Positions 1-5,880 of a DNA stretch of 11,558 nt are shown one piece after another (the first letter of the stretch is position 1; the number at the start of each line of letters is the position of its first letter). This DNA is from an uncultured Paracoccaceae bacterium (GTDB lineage Bacteria; Pseudomonadota; Alphaproteobacteria; Rhodobacterales; Rhodobacteraceae), in assembly GCA_937132145.1 (NCBI GenBank), contig CAKZNY010000010.1, positions 1-11,558 of the forward strand. Reading direction: 5' to 3'. The position numbers and the translations under genes were made by a program. The notes beneath the pieces were generated by a model that worked only from the letters and a program-made list of their open reading frames with translations, was not told the DNA's origin and did no database searches.

Positions 1-302
1 TCGATACCCGAGCGGCCCTTTTTCTTTGCACCAAGCGTATCGGCAACAATGTGGTCGAATTTTATGCGCAGGTTTTCTTTTTCCACGCCCTGACAATCAT
101 TCCAGGGCCGCCCCTGCAAGCCCATGACCAGCGCGTAATAGCCGATGAAATGCGGGCGCACGCCGCTTTTCAGGACCATGCCATACCCCTCATCCGCCCC
201 GATATCACGTAATTGTTCCGCCGTGGTCACCCCCACCCGCGCAAACATCGCCTCGACCGCAGGGCCAATGTTTCGGATTGATGATACCGGATCAGCCATC
301 AT
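1..302 (-). CDS. TfoX C-terminal-domain protein, 3' end outside the window
   Basis: About 100 residues are visible and the frame is still open at the left edge, so the C-terminus is missing. The sequence reads as a stand-alone TfoX_C domain: near the start is IRNIGPAVEAMFARVGV, then TTAEQLRDIGADEGY, then a GYYALVMGLQGRPW block, which follows the helical pattern of the family. The N-terminal TfoX domain that competence regulators such as Sxy carry is absent. TfoX_C-only proteins are common in alphaproteobacteria and their role is not established; a link to competence should not be assumed. Two in-frame ATG codons sit in tandem (302-300 and 299-297). No strong Shine-Dalgarno precedes them, and the start overlaps the end of the saccharopine dehydrogenase gene by 8 to 11 nt, so translation is probably coupled to that gene. 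The family call is fairly secure; the function is not. Confidence 0.8.
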   Translation of the reverse strand, partial: MMADPVSSIRNIGPAVEAMFARVGVTTAEQLRDIGADEGYGMVLKSGVRPHFIGYYALVMGLQGRPWNDCQGVEKENLRIKFDHIVADTLGAKKKGRSGI

Positions 303-1353
303 CCGCACGCACGAGCGCGGCCTCGAACGCGGCCTTCGCCGCCAGCCATTCCTCGCCGTCTGGATAGGTTAACAATGCCTTAACCATCTGCGAGGAAAAA
401 TCCTTGCTTGCTTCACGGGGCAGTAGGGAAGGCAGGTTGTCAATCGCCGTCAACTCCAGTTCCTCACGAATTCCGTTTTGGCCCAGCGACAGAAACGGCG
501 CATCCCATCCCGTAGGTGCATCGTATATCGGCAAAGGATTGAAATCACTAAACGGATCACACGACACATCCGCGATCATTTGAATAAAATTCATCGGATT
601 GGAGATGTCCGCGCGGGAAAGCAATTGTAATCCCGGCCCGGTCATTAACACGCAGTTAACCAATAAATCATGGCCCATCAAAGCTACACGATCCAGATCC
701 CGCGTTTCCTCCATATCCCACTCAGTCACCTCAAATCCGGCCAACTTCAAAGCCTCGGTCGCCCCCGAACCCGAGCGCCCCTTGGCCCCGATCACAACCG
801 CACGACGTGGCTTCACGCAATTCGCGGAAAGCCCGCGTAAAATATCCTCAACCTCTGCTCGTGATTCAAAACTGCTAACGCCACCCTCTGGCCCCACAAC
901 CCCGTTCCAACGCGCCAACAATCGCCAAGCCGCCAACGCCGCTCCCATCCAGCCAGCCCAATATCCGAACGCCGCAACCCGTCTTCTTTCTTTCACCAAA
1001 TACTCAATATCGTAAAGCCGTCCGCCTCCACGACGGAAACGGGCTATCTCCGCCTCCCAGCCTGTCTGATCTTTATAAATATGGGCGAAATGTATGAACG
1101 GAGCCTTAAGATCAGCCGGCTCTTCTGGTAATTCCTTAAGGCCAAGAACAGTCGCATCAATGGCCGTTGCCCACGTTCCAGCATTAACCAGTTCGCACCC
1201 AGCTGCCGCGTATTCAGCATCCCCGAAAACCCGTTTATCACTACGCTCCACCGAAATTTCGAACCCCGCCTCAAGCAAGGTTTTCGCACCATCCGGGGTG
1301 ACAGGCGTGCGCCGCTCGGTTGCACGGGCTTCGTCTCGGAGGATGAATTTCAT
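292..1353 (-). CDS. Saccharopine dehydrogenase (NAD+, L-lysine-forming), Lys1-like
   Basis: A 353-residue protein of the alanine dehydrogenase/transhydrogenase-like fold. The Lys1 family interconverts saccharopine and lysine plus 2-oxoglutarate with NAD. Visible marks: an N-terminal RDEARATERRTPVTP segment (6-20); LGLKELPEE with K73 and IHFAHIYKDQTGW with H91, matching the catalytic lysine and histidine of yeast Lys1; GGGRLYDIEYL and RRVAAFGYWAG (109-134) in the family's usual positions; the nucleotide-binding loop IGAKGRSGSGA (188-198); and ADVSCDP (261-267). The length is normal for bacterial members. The ATG lies 9 nt after purN, and an AAGGA Shine-Dalgarno overlaps the purN stop codon, so the two are translationally coupled. 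No partner enzyme (saccharopine reductase or lysine-ketoglutarate reductase) is in the window. Alphaproteobacteria generally make lysine through diaminopimelate, so a role in lysine breakdown is more likely than synthesis, but this is inference. The family is secure; substrate is not proven. Confidence 0.85.
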   Translation of the reverse strand: MKFILRDEARATERRTPVTPDGAKTLLEAGFEISVERSDKRVFGDAEYAAAGCELVNAGTWATAIDATVLGLKELPEEPADLKAPFIHFAHIYKDQTGWEAEIARFRRGGGRLYDIEYLVKERRRVAAFGYWAGWMGAALAAWRLLARWNGVVGPEGGVSSFESRAEVEDILRGLSANCVKPRRAVVIGAKGRSGSGATEALKLAGFEVTEWDMEETRDLDRVALMGHDLLVNCVLMTGPGLQLLSRADISNPMNFIQMIADVSCDPFSDFNPLPIYDAPTGWDAPFLSLGQNGIREELELTAIDNLPSLLPREASKDFSSQMVKALLTYPDGEEWLAAKAAFEAALVRADDG

Positions 1354-1362
1354 GGCATGTCC

Positions 1363-1959
1363 TTAGGAAAACAGGACGACCTTTGTGTCGTCGTTGCTCG
1401 CAAACTTACGCAACACGGCGGGGTAGAGTCTATGCTCCATCGGCAATAATCGCGCTGCCAGATCATCAGGGGTATCCCCCGCCAATACCGGAATCACCGC
1501 CTGACCCAAAATAGGCCCTCCGTCCAGCTCTGCCGTAACACGGTGAACCGAGCAGCCATGCACGGCCATTCCAGCATCAAGCGCGCGTTTGTGGGTATGC
1601 AGCCCCGTGAACAGCGGCAGGATCGAGGGGTGAATGTTCAACATCTTCCCCTCCCATTTCGCAATGAATTGGGGGGTGAGAATGCGCATAAAGCCAGCCA
1701 GACATATAATGTCGGGGTTTGCCGTCAATAACGCGGTATGCAATTCAGCCTCGAACGCCTCGCGATTCCCCTTAAAGGGGCGGTGGTCAACGGCGGCTGT
1801 CGGGATGCCCATGTCGCGGGCCTTAGCCAAACCACCAGCATCCGGATTGTTTGAGAGCACCAGCACCGGTTCCGCCGAATGATCGCCGTCCATACTTTTA
1901 ACCAGCGCCACCATATTCGAGCCACCGCCCGAAATTAGAATGGCGACCCGTTTTTTCAC
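1363..1959 (-). CDS. purN: Phosphoribosylglycinamide formyltransferase (GART), PurN
   Basis: This 198-residue cytoplasmic enzyme transfers the formyl group of 10-formyltetrahydrofolate to GAR, giving FGAR, the third step of de novo purine synthesis. The phosphate-binding loop SGGGSN is at 10-15. The catalytic triad of the family is present as N108 and H110 (in [10 protein letters not shown]) and D146 (in ELDGGPIL), spaced as in E. coli Pur[10 protein letters not shown] (119-127) and HGCSVHRVT (134-142) are also conserved. Length is typical of the single-domain bacterial enzyme. The start is GTG at 1959-1957, overlapping the purM TGA by 4 nt (GTGA), so ribosomes can pass directly from purM to purN. 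The purM-purN pair is a very common bacterial arrangement. It is complete and looks functional. Confidence 0.96.
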   Translation of the reverse strand: MKKRVAILISGGGSNMVALVKSMDGDHSAEPVLVLSNNPDAGGLAKARDMGIPTAAVDHRPFKGNREAFEAELHTALLTANPDIICLAGFMRILTPQFIAKWEGKMLNIHPSILPLFTGLHTHKRALDAGMAVHGCSVHRVTAELDGGPILGQAVIPVLAGDTPDDLAARLLPMEHRLYPAVLRKFASNDDTKVVLFS

Positions 1960-3002
1960 ACCAATGTGCCCGCGTAGGTAACGTTTTCACCCGTTACCAC
2001 CGTGCCCATATTAAACACCGTCTCGCCGTTTTCCTCGAATATCGTCCGCAAGGCATCAGCGCGCTCCGGCGAAACAACGGCGATCATGCCGATACCGCAG
2101 TTGAAGGTTTTCAGCAGTTCAGCTTGCGCCATACCCGCCTGATCGACCAGCCATTTGATGACGGGCGGCAGGTTCCATGCGGTTAGATCAATGTCCGCAC
2201 CAAGGCCCTCGGGCAGCGCGCGCGGCAGGTTTTCGGTCAAACCGCCACCGGTAATATGCGCTAGCGCATGTAGTCCACCAGCGCGGTAAGCCGCAAGGCC
2301 GGAGCGCACGTAAAGTTTGGTCGGGGTCAACAAAGCCTCGCCCAAAGTGCCATCGCCAAACGGGCAGGGCGCATCCCACCCGAGGCCCGAATTTTCAACA
2401 ATCTTGCGCACCAGCGAATACCCGTTGGAATGCACACCGCTGGATGCCAAGCCAAGCAGCACGTCGCCCTCGGCCACGCCCGCAGGCAACATCGCCCCGC
2501 GCTCCATCGCGCCAACCGCGAAACCTGCGAGGTCGAAATCCCCCTTGGCATACATCCCCGGCATCTCGGCCGTCTCGCCCCCAACGAGGGCGGAATTTGA
2601 CAGGCGGCACCCTTCGGCAATTCCCTCGATGACAGTGGCTGCCTCGTTAACATCCAGTTTACCAGTTGCAAAATAATCGAGGAAGAACAGCGGTTCCGCG
2701 CCCTGACACACAAGGTCGTTCACACACATGGCGACCAGATCAATGCCAACGGTCGAAAGAATGCCCGTATCAATCGCGATTCGCAATTTGGTGCCAACAC
2801 CGTCGGTCGCCGCAACCAGAATAGGGTCTTTGTAACCCGCAGCCTTCAGGTCGAACATCGCCCCAAAGCCGCCCAAGCCATCCATAACGCCTGCGCGTTT
2901 AGTGCTGGCAGCGGCGGGTTTAATGCGTTCCACAAGCGCATTGCCTGCATCAATATCAACGCCAGCATCGGCATAGGTTAGGCCATTTGGACGGTCGGAC
3001 AT
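1956..3002 (-). CDS. purM: Phosphoribosylformylglycinamidine cyclo-ligase (AIR synthetase), PurM
   Basis: This 348-residue enzyme closes the imidazole ring: FGAM plus ATP gives AIR, ADP and phosphate, the fifth step of purine synthesis. The N-terminus starts with [14 protein letters not shown] (9-22), the usual PurM opening. [15 protein letters not shown], the ATP/substrate segment [16 protein letters not shown], the [19 protein letters not shown] block and [11 protein letters not shown] follow in family order, and the C-terminal half has [13 protein letters not shown] and [13 protein letters not shown]. The frame stays open upstream to 3092, but the ATG at 3002 is preferred: an AGGAG lies about 8 nt before it and the conserved protein begins there; the extra 30 residues resemble nothing in the family. 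It is the first gene of the leftward purM-purN-dehydrogenase-tfoX_C operon. I see no convincing promoter or purine-responsive riboswitch in the 106 bp before it. Confidence 0.96.
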   Translation of the reverse strand: MSDRPNGLTYADAGVDIDAGNALVERIKPAAASTKRAGVMDGLGGFGAMFDLKAAGYKDPILVAATDGVGTKLRIAIDTGILSTVGIDLVAMCVNDLVCQGAEPLFFLDYFATGKLDVNEAATVIEGIAEGCRLSNSALVGGETAEMPGMYAKGDFDLAGFAVGAMERGAMLPAGVAEGDVLLGLASSGVHSNGYSLVRKIVENSGLGWDAPCPFGDGTLGEALLTPTKLYVRSGLAAYRAGGLHALAHITGGGLTENLPRALPEGLGADIDLTAWNLPPVIKWLVDQAGMAQAELLKTFNCGIGMIAVVSPERADALRTIFEENGETVFNMGTVVTGENVTYAGTLV

Positions 3003-3068
3003 TTCAGGCTCCTGCAATGTTAAGATTTGCGCTTGCTTTACCTTAGGCGAAAACAAAAGGGAACCCAC

Positions 3069-3097
3069 TTGACCCCCCAAATACATCCGCATAAGAA
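3069..3097 (+). promoter_or_regulatory. Candidate promoter of the tRNA-Ile2 gene
   Basis: A TTGACC -35 element (3069-3074) and a TAAGAA -10 element (3092-3097) are separated by 17 nt. The -10 matches the consensus at only three positions, but the -35 is strong. The mature tRNA begins 11 nt after the -10, so the transcript would carry a leader of only a few nucleotides, as is common for tRNA genes. This is read by eye and not tested. It lies in the purM upstream region, so leftward transcripts from modABC would also cross it. Confidence 0.5.
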
Positions 3098-3108
3098 GTG
3101 CCGCAGGC

Positions 3109-3185
3109 GGGCCCGTAGCTCAGTTGGTTAGAGCAGAGCGCTCATAACGCTTTTGTCGCAGGTTCAAGTCCTGCCGGGCCTACCA
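3109..3185 (+). tRNA. tRNA-Ile2 (CAT anticodon, predicted lysidine-modified)
   Basis: A full 77-nt cloverleaf with encoded CCA. Acceptor arm GGGCCCG/CGGGCCT, D stem GCTC/GAGC, anticodon stem GAGCG/CGCTT around loop CTCATAA, T stem GCAGG/CCTGC around TTCAAGT. The anticodon is CAT, which could mean elongator Met, initiator Met or Ile2. Acceptor pairs C4-G69 and C5-G68 and discriminator A73 are those reported as TilS recognition elements in E. coli tRNA-Ile2, and the GCTCATAACGC and GTCGCAGGTTCAAGTC segments resemble tRNA-Ile2 rather than tRNA-Met. Initiator is excluded: pair 1-72 is not the unpaired C-A type and the stem lacks three G-C pairs next to the loop. With lysidine at C34 it would read the AUA codon. 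The 1-72 pair is G-U, which is uncommon. The modC stop codon lies 2 nt beyond the 3' end on the other strand. Confidence 0.93.
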
Positions 3186-3187
3186 AA

Positions 3188-4306
3188 TCACCCCAACGCC
3201 GAGATCATTACCCGTCGGTCAAAGCTGACGCTTTTGATTAGGGCGAAGGCTTCTTGTCCGACTTTCAAGCCCAGCTCATCAACTGCTTGCCGCGTGATGC
3301 GGGCGCGTAAGGATTGGGTGCCGACGGTGAAAATGATCTCGGCGAAGGCGGTTTCTGGCTCGGCTTTTATCTCGGATATTGTTGCGGCGATGGTGTTGCG
3401 GATGCTGATGCCCTCGGGGCGGGAAATGGCGACGGCCACGTCGCGGGCGCGGATGCGGAGGCGGATGCGGTCGCCGATGTTTAACGAGGCGACCATGGGC
3501 ATGCGCATCACCTCGCCCTCGAAATCGAGCGTGGTGATCTGGAAGTTCGCGTCTTGCGCGGTGACGGTTGCTTGCAAAAATGTGCCAGCCTCGAATTTTC
3601 CGGTGAAATCGTGCATTTCCTGTGTGTCGAAAATCTCCGGAATGGGGCCGCGGGCGCTGACGTGGCCGTCGGGGGATAGCAGGATGACCTCGTCTGCCAG
3701 ACGGGCGACCTCGTCTATCGCGTGGCTGACGAAAATGGCGGGGACACCGAATTCACGGGGAATTTTTTCGAGGAACGGCAGCAGTTCGGCTTTGCGGCGG
3801 ATGTCGAGGGCAGACAGCGGTTCGTCCAGCAACAGCAATTCGGGTTGGGTTAACAAAGTCCTACCCAATGAAACACGCTGTTTCTCGCCGCCTGACAGGG
3901 TTGATGGGGATTTGTTAAGTAAGGTTAATAAATCCAGCGCCTCGATCACTTGGTCCATGGTGATCGGGTTTTCAACAGTTGGGCTGCGCTTGTCGGCAAA
4001 TTCAAGATTTCCGGCCACGCTTAAGTGCGTAAACAGGCGGTCGTCTTGAAAAACCATGCCGATGGGGCGTTTGTGGGGGGGCAGAAAAATGCCCGCGTTG
4101 GTGTCGGTCCATACTTCGCCGTTAAAGGTTAACCGGAGGTTACCGCGATTTTCCAGCCCTGCGATGATCCGCAACAGGGTACTTTTTCCGCTGCCGCTGG
4201 GGCCGAACAGGGCGATGATACCGGATAGGGGAATCGACTCTTTAAAGTCGATGGTGTGATCCTCGAACGGAAGGCGGACCCGGAGTGTTAATGTTTTAAC
4301 CGACAT
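3188..4306 (-). CDS. modC: Molybdate ABC transporter ATP-binding protein ModC
   Basis: A 372-residue ATPase that drives the molybdate importer from the cytoplasmic side. Walker A is GPSGSGKS (35-42), the Q-loop glutamine is Q87 (VFQDDRLFTHLSV), the ABC signature is LSGGE (137-141), Walker B is LLLLDE (157-162) with D-loop SALD, and the switch histidine is H195 (FVSHAIDEV). Residues from about 240 form a C-terminal extension. Its second half, about 300-365 (SIRNTIAATISEI through VGQEAFALIKS), has the Mop/TOBE pattern that binds molybdate in ModC and can regulate transport. The ATG overlaps the end of modB by 11 nt, giving coupled translation. The 3' end is only 2 nt from the convergent tRNA, so there is no room for a terminator before the tRNA. 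The assignment rests on domains plus the modA and modB neighbours. Confidence 0.95.
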   Translation of the reverse strand: MSVKTLTLRVRLPFEDHTIDFKESIPLSGIIALFGPSGSGKSTLLRIIAGLENRGNLRLTFNGEVWTDTNAGIFLPPHKRPIGMVFQDDRLFTHLSVAGNLEFADKRSPTVENPITMDQVIEALDLLTLLNKSPSTLSGGEKQRVSLGRTLLTQPELLLLDEPLSALDIRRKAELLPFLEKIPREFGVPAIFVSHAIDEVARLADEVILLSPDGHVSARGPIPEIFDTQEMHDFTGKFEAGTFLQATVTAQDANFQITTLDFEGEVMRMPMVASLNIGDRIRLRIRARDVAVAISRPEGISIRNTIAATISEIKAEPETAFAEIIFTVGTQSLRARITRQAVDELGLKVGQEAFALIKSVSFDRRVMISALG

Positions 4307-4967
4307 GGACAGGGAACCGCCGATTAAGGGTGTAAACGGCCATCAGGACGATGAACGAGAAGATCATCAGGCCGCCCGCCAGTTGGTGAGCCTCGGCGTA
4401 GCGCAGGGTTTCGACGTGCTCGTAAATGGCGATGGAGATGACTTTGGTTTCGCCCGGAATATTGCCGCCAACCATCAAAACCACACCGAATTCGCCGATG
4501 GTATGGGTGAAGCTAAGGACGATAGCGGTTAAAAATCCGCGCCCGCTTAGCGGCACGGCAACCGTAAAGAATGCGTTAATCGGCGAGGCACGAAGCGTCG
4601 CGGCGGCCTCCATCGGGGCGCGGCCTATGGCTTGGAATGCGGTTTGCAGGGGTTGGACCATGAATGGCAGGGAATAAAACATCGAGGCGATGACCAGTCC
4701 CGTGAAAGAAAATGTTAAGGTTTCGCCGGTAATATCAACCCAGAAGCGTCCGATAGGGGCGTTCGGGTTGAGGAGGATCAGGAAATAGAAGCCAATGACA
4801 GTCGGGGGTAACACGATTGGCAGGGCGGTTAATGCCTCGATAACGGGGCGGATTTTGGAGCGTGTGTTGGCCAGCCACCATGCGAGTGGCGTACCAAGCA
4901 GTAGCAGGAAGAACGTCGTCGTTCCGGCTAGTTGCACGGTTAACCACAGCGGGGAGAGGTCTACCAT
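4296..4967 (-). CDS. modB: Molybdate ABC transporter permease ModB
   Basis: This 223-residue inner-membrane permease forms, as a homodimer, the molybdate channel. It is strongly hydrophobic with about five membrane segments (roughly 10-32, 47-67, 86-108, 143-167 and 196-216). The cytoplasmic coupling motif that contacts ModC is at about 119-141: EAAATLRASPINAFF followed by PLSGRG, the EAA-type loop. LPPTVIGFYFL (53-63) and FTHTIGEFGVVLMVGGNIPG (153-172) are characteristic ModB blocks. The length is normal. Its ATG shares one base with the modA stop (TAATG), so translation passes directly from modA to modB. The gene is complete and without visible defects. Confidence 0.95.
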   Translation of the reverse strand: MVDLSPLWLTVQLAGTTTFFLLLLGTPLAWWLANTRSKIRPVIEALTALPIVLPPTVIGFYFLILLNPNAPIGRFWVDITGETLTFSFTGLVIASMFYSLPFMVQPLQTAFQAIGRAPMEAAATLRASPINAFFTVAVPLSGRGFLTAIVLSFTHTIGEFGVVLMVGGNIPGETKVISIAIYEHVETLRYAEAHQLAGGLMIFSFIVLMAVYTLNRRFPVHVG

Positions 4968-5728
4968 TATTCGGCCTCGTAACCAAAGGTGCGGATGATT
5001 TCTTTGGCGGGCTCACTTTGCAGGTATGCCATGAAGGCGAGGGCCGCTGCGTTGTTTTCAGCGCGCCTTATTAGTACCGCGTCTTGATGGATTGGTGCGT
5101 ATAATTCGGGTGGAATGACCCAATAGCTACCCGCCTTCACGTTACGCGGGCTGATGGCATAGGCCAGTGCCACGATGCCAAGCTCGGCGTTGCCGCTGGC
5201 GATCAGGGCGTGGGTTTGTCCGACGTTTTCCCCCATTACGATCCGGCTTTGCAGTGTTTCCAACAGGCCGAGGGCATTTAGCGCTTCCTTGGCTGCTACA
5301 CCGTAAGGGGCAAGCTGCGGGTTGGCAATTGCGAGGTGTCGGTAGGGTTCTGTTAACGCCTGCAACCCGTTTTCACCGATGCGATCCGCGTCCGCGCTCC
5401 ACAGTGCCAGCAGGCCTGTGGCGAAGGTGAATCGGGTGTCTAGCGCGCGCCCGTCCTGCACCAGAAGTTCGGGGCGGGCTTGGTCCGCAGACATGAACAC
5501 ATCGAACGGCGCACCGTTAACGATTTGTGCATAAAGCTTGCCGGTAGATCCGGTTATGATGGTTAACTGATGTTCGGAGCTTGCTTCGAAGTCGGCTTTC
5601 AAAACATCAATCACCTCGGAGAAATTCGTAGCGACCGCGATAAATGCGGTTTCGGCCATGCCGATTTTAGGCACAAAGACCAGCGCCATGGCGCAGAACA
5701 GGTGTGTGATTCGCCTTGTGATTGTCAT
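4967..5728 (-). CDS. modA: Molybdate ABC transporter periplasmic binding protein ModA
   Basis: A 253-residue protein that captures molybdate (and tungstate) in the periplasm for ModBC. The N-terminus MTITRR followed by a hydrophobic stretch is a Sec signal peptide, with a likely cut after GMA at about residue 25. Mature-protein landmarks are VATNFSEVIDVLKADFE (32-48), ITGSTGKLYAQI (58-69, oxyanion-contacting region), APFDVFMSADQARP (73-86) and GIVALAYA (184-191), all in ModA order. The frame is open to 5776, but the ATG at 5728 is preferred because an AAGGA Shine-Dalgarno lies about 6 nt before it and the signal peptide begins there. It is the first gene of modABC, read leftward from the divergent region shared with the formate-dehydrogenase-type flavoprotein gene. 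Low-molybdate induction is likely by analogy, but I cannot match a canonical ModE site. Confidence 0.94.
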   Translation of the reverse strand: MTITRRITHLFCAMALVFVPKIGMAETAFIAVATNFSEVIDVLKADFEASSEHQLTIITGSTGKLYAQIVNGAPFDVFMSADQARPELLVQDGRALDTRFTFATGLLALWSADADRIGENGLQALTEPYRHLAIANPQLAPYGVAAKEALNALGLLETLQSRIVMGENVGQTHALIASGNAELGIVALAYAISPRNVKAGSYWVIPPELYAPIHQDAVLIRRAENNAAALAFMAYLQSEPAKEIIRTFGYEAE

Positions 5729-5744
5729 GACGTCCTTGCCTTGA

Positions 5745-5760
5745 TTAGCGCTAAATTTAG
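5745..5760. promoter_or_regulatory. Two overlapping perfect palindromes before modA, possible operator
   Basis: TTAGCGCTAA (5745-5754) and CTAAATTTAG (5751-5760) are each perfect 10-bp palindromes sharing CTAA. They begin 17 bp upstream of the modA ATG and cover the predicted -10 and start of transcription, a classical place for a repressor. They do not show the paired TATATA blocks of the E. coli ModE site, so the binding protein, if any, is unknown. Role inferred from position and symmetry only. Confidence 0.4.
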
Positions 5761-5782
5761 GGGATGCGCAAAACAATCACAA
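5754..5782 (-). promoter_or_regulatory. Candidate modABC promoter
   Basis: Reading leftward, a TTGTGA -35 (5782-5777) and a TAAATT -10 (5759-5754) are separated by exactly 17 nt, each matching the sigma-70 type consensus at four of six positions. Transcription would start near 5747, inside the TTAGCGCTAA palindrome, leaving a short leader of about 20 nt with the AAGGA ribosome site. Predicted by eye. Confidence 0.45.
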
Positions 5783-5859
5783 GCGTTGACGACCAAATTT
5801 CCCACCGCCTCGTCGTTTTGAGGCTAGGAGCCGCGCAGACTTGGTGTATGTTGCCTTTA

Positions 5860-5869
5860 GATAATTATC
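5860..5869. promoter_or_regulatory. Perfect palindrome before the fused flavoprotein gene
   Basis: GATAATTATC is a perfect 10-bp palindrome directly abutting the GAGGTG ribosome site (5870-5875) of the rightward gene. It also contains GATAAT, a good -10-like hexamer, but no well-spaced -35 is visible and a start from it would leave almost no leader. It may be an operator or part of a promoter. Confidence 0.3.
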
Positions 5870-5880
5870 GAGGTGTTAAG

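Noticed and set aside
1..302. Competence regulator (full TfoX/Sxy) linked to GTTAAC as a DNA-uptake sequence
   Set aside because: Only the C-terminal domain is present, which occurs widely without competence, and nothing ties it to the GTTAAC excess.
3003..3092. Thirty extra N-terminal codons for PurM
   Set aside because: The frame is open to 3092, but the ATG at 3002 has an AGGAG at good spacing and begins the conserved PurM sequence; the upstream part holds the candidate tRNA promoter.
3109..3185. Elongator or initiator tRNA-Met
   Set aside because: The anticodon alone allows it, but acceptor pairs C4-G69 and C5-G68 and the T-arm/anticodon-arm sequence fit tRNA-Ile2; the stem lacks initiator features.
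3153..4049. 298-codon open frame opposite modC
   Set aside because: It begins inside the tRNA, has serine/arginine-rich low-complexity composition and no recognisable domain; modC on the other strand carries every ABC motif.
5764..5880. Thirty-nine extra N-terminal codons for the fused flavoprotein
   Set aside because: They overlap the predicted modA promoter, lack family similarity, and the ATG at 5881 has a clear GAGGTG ribosome site.
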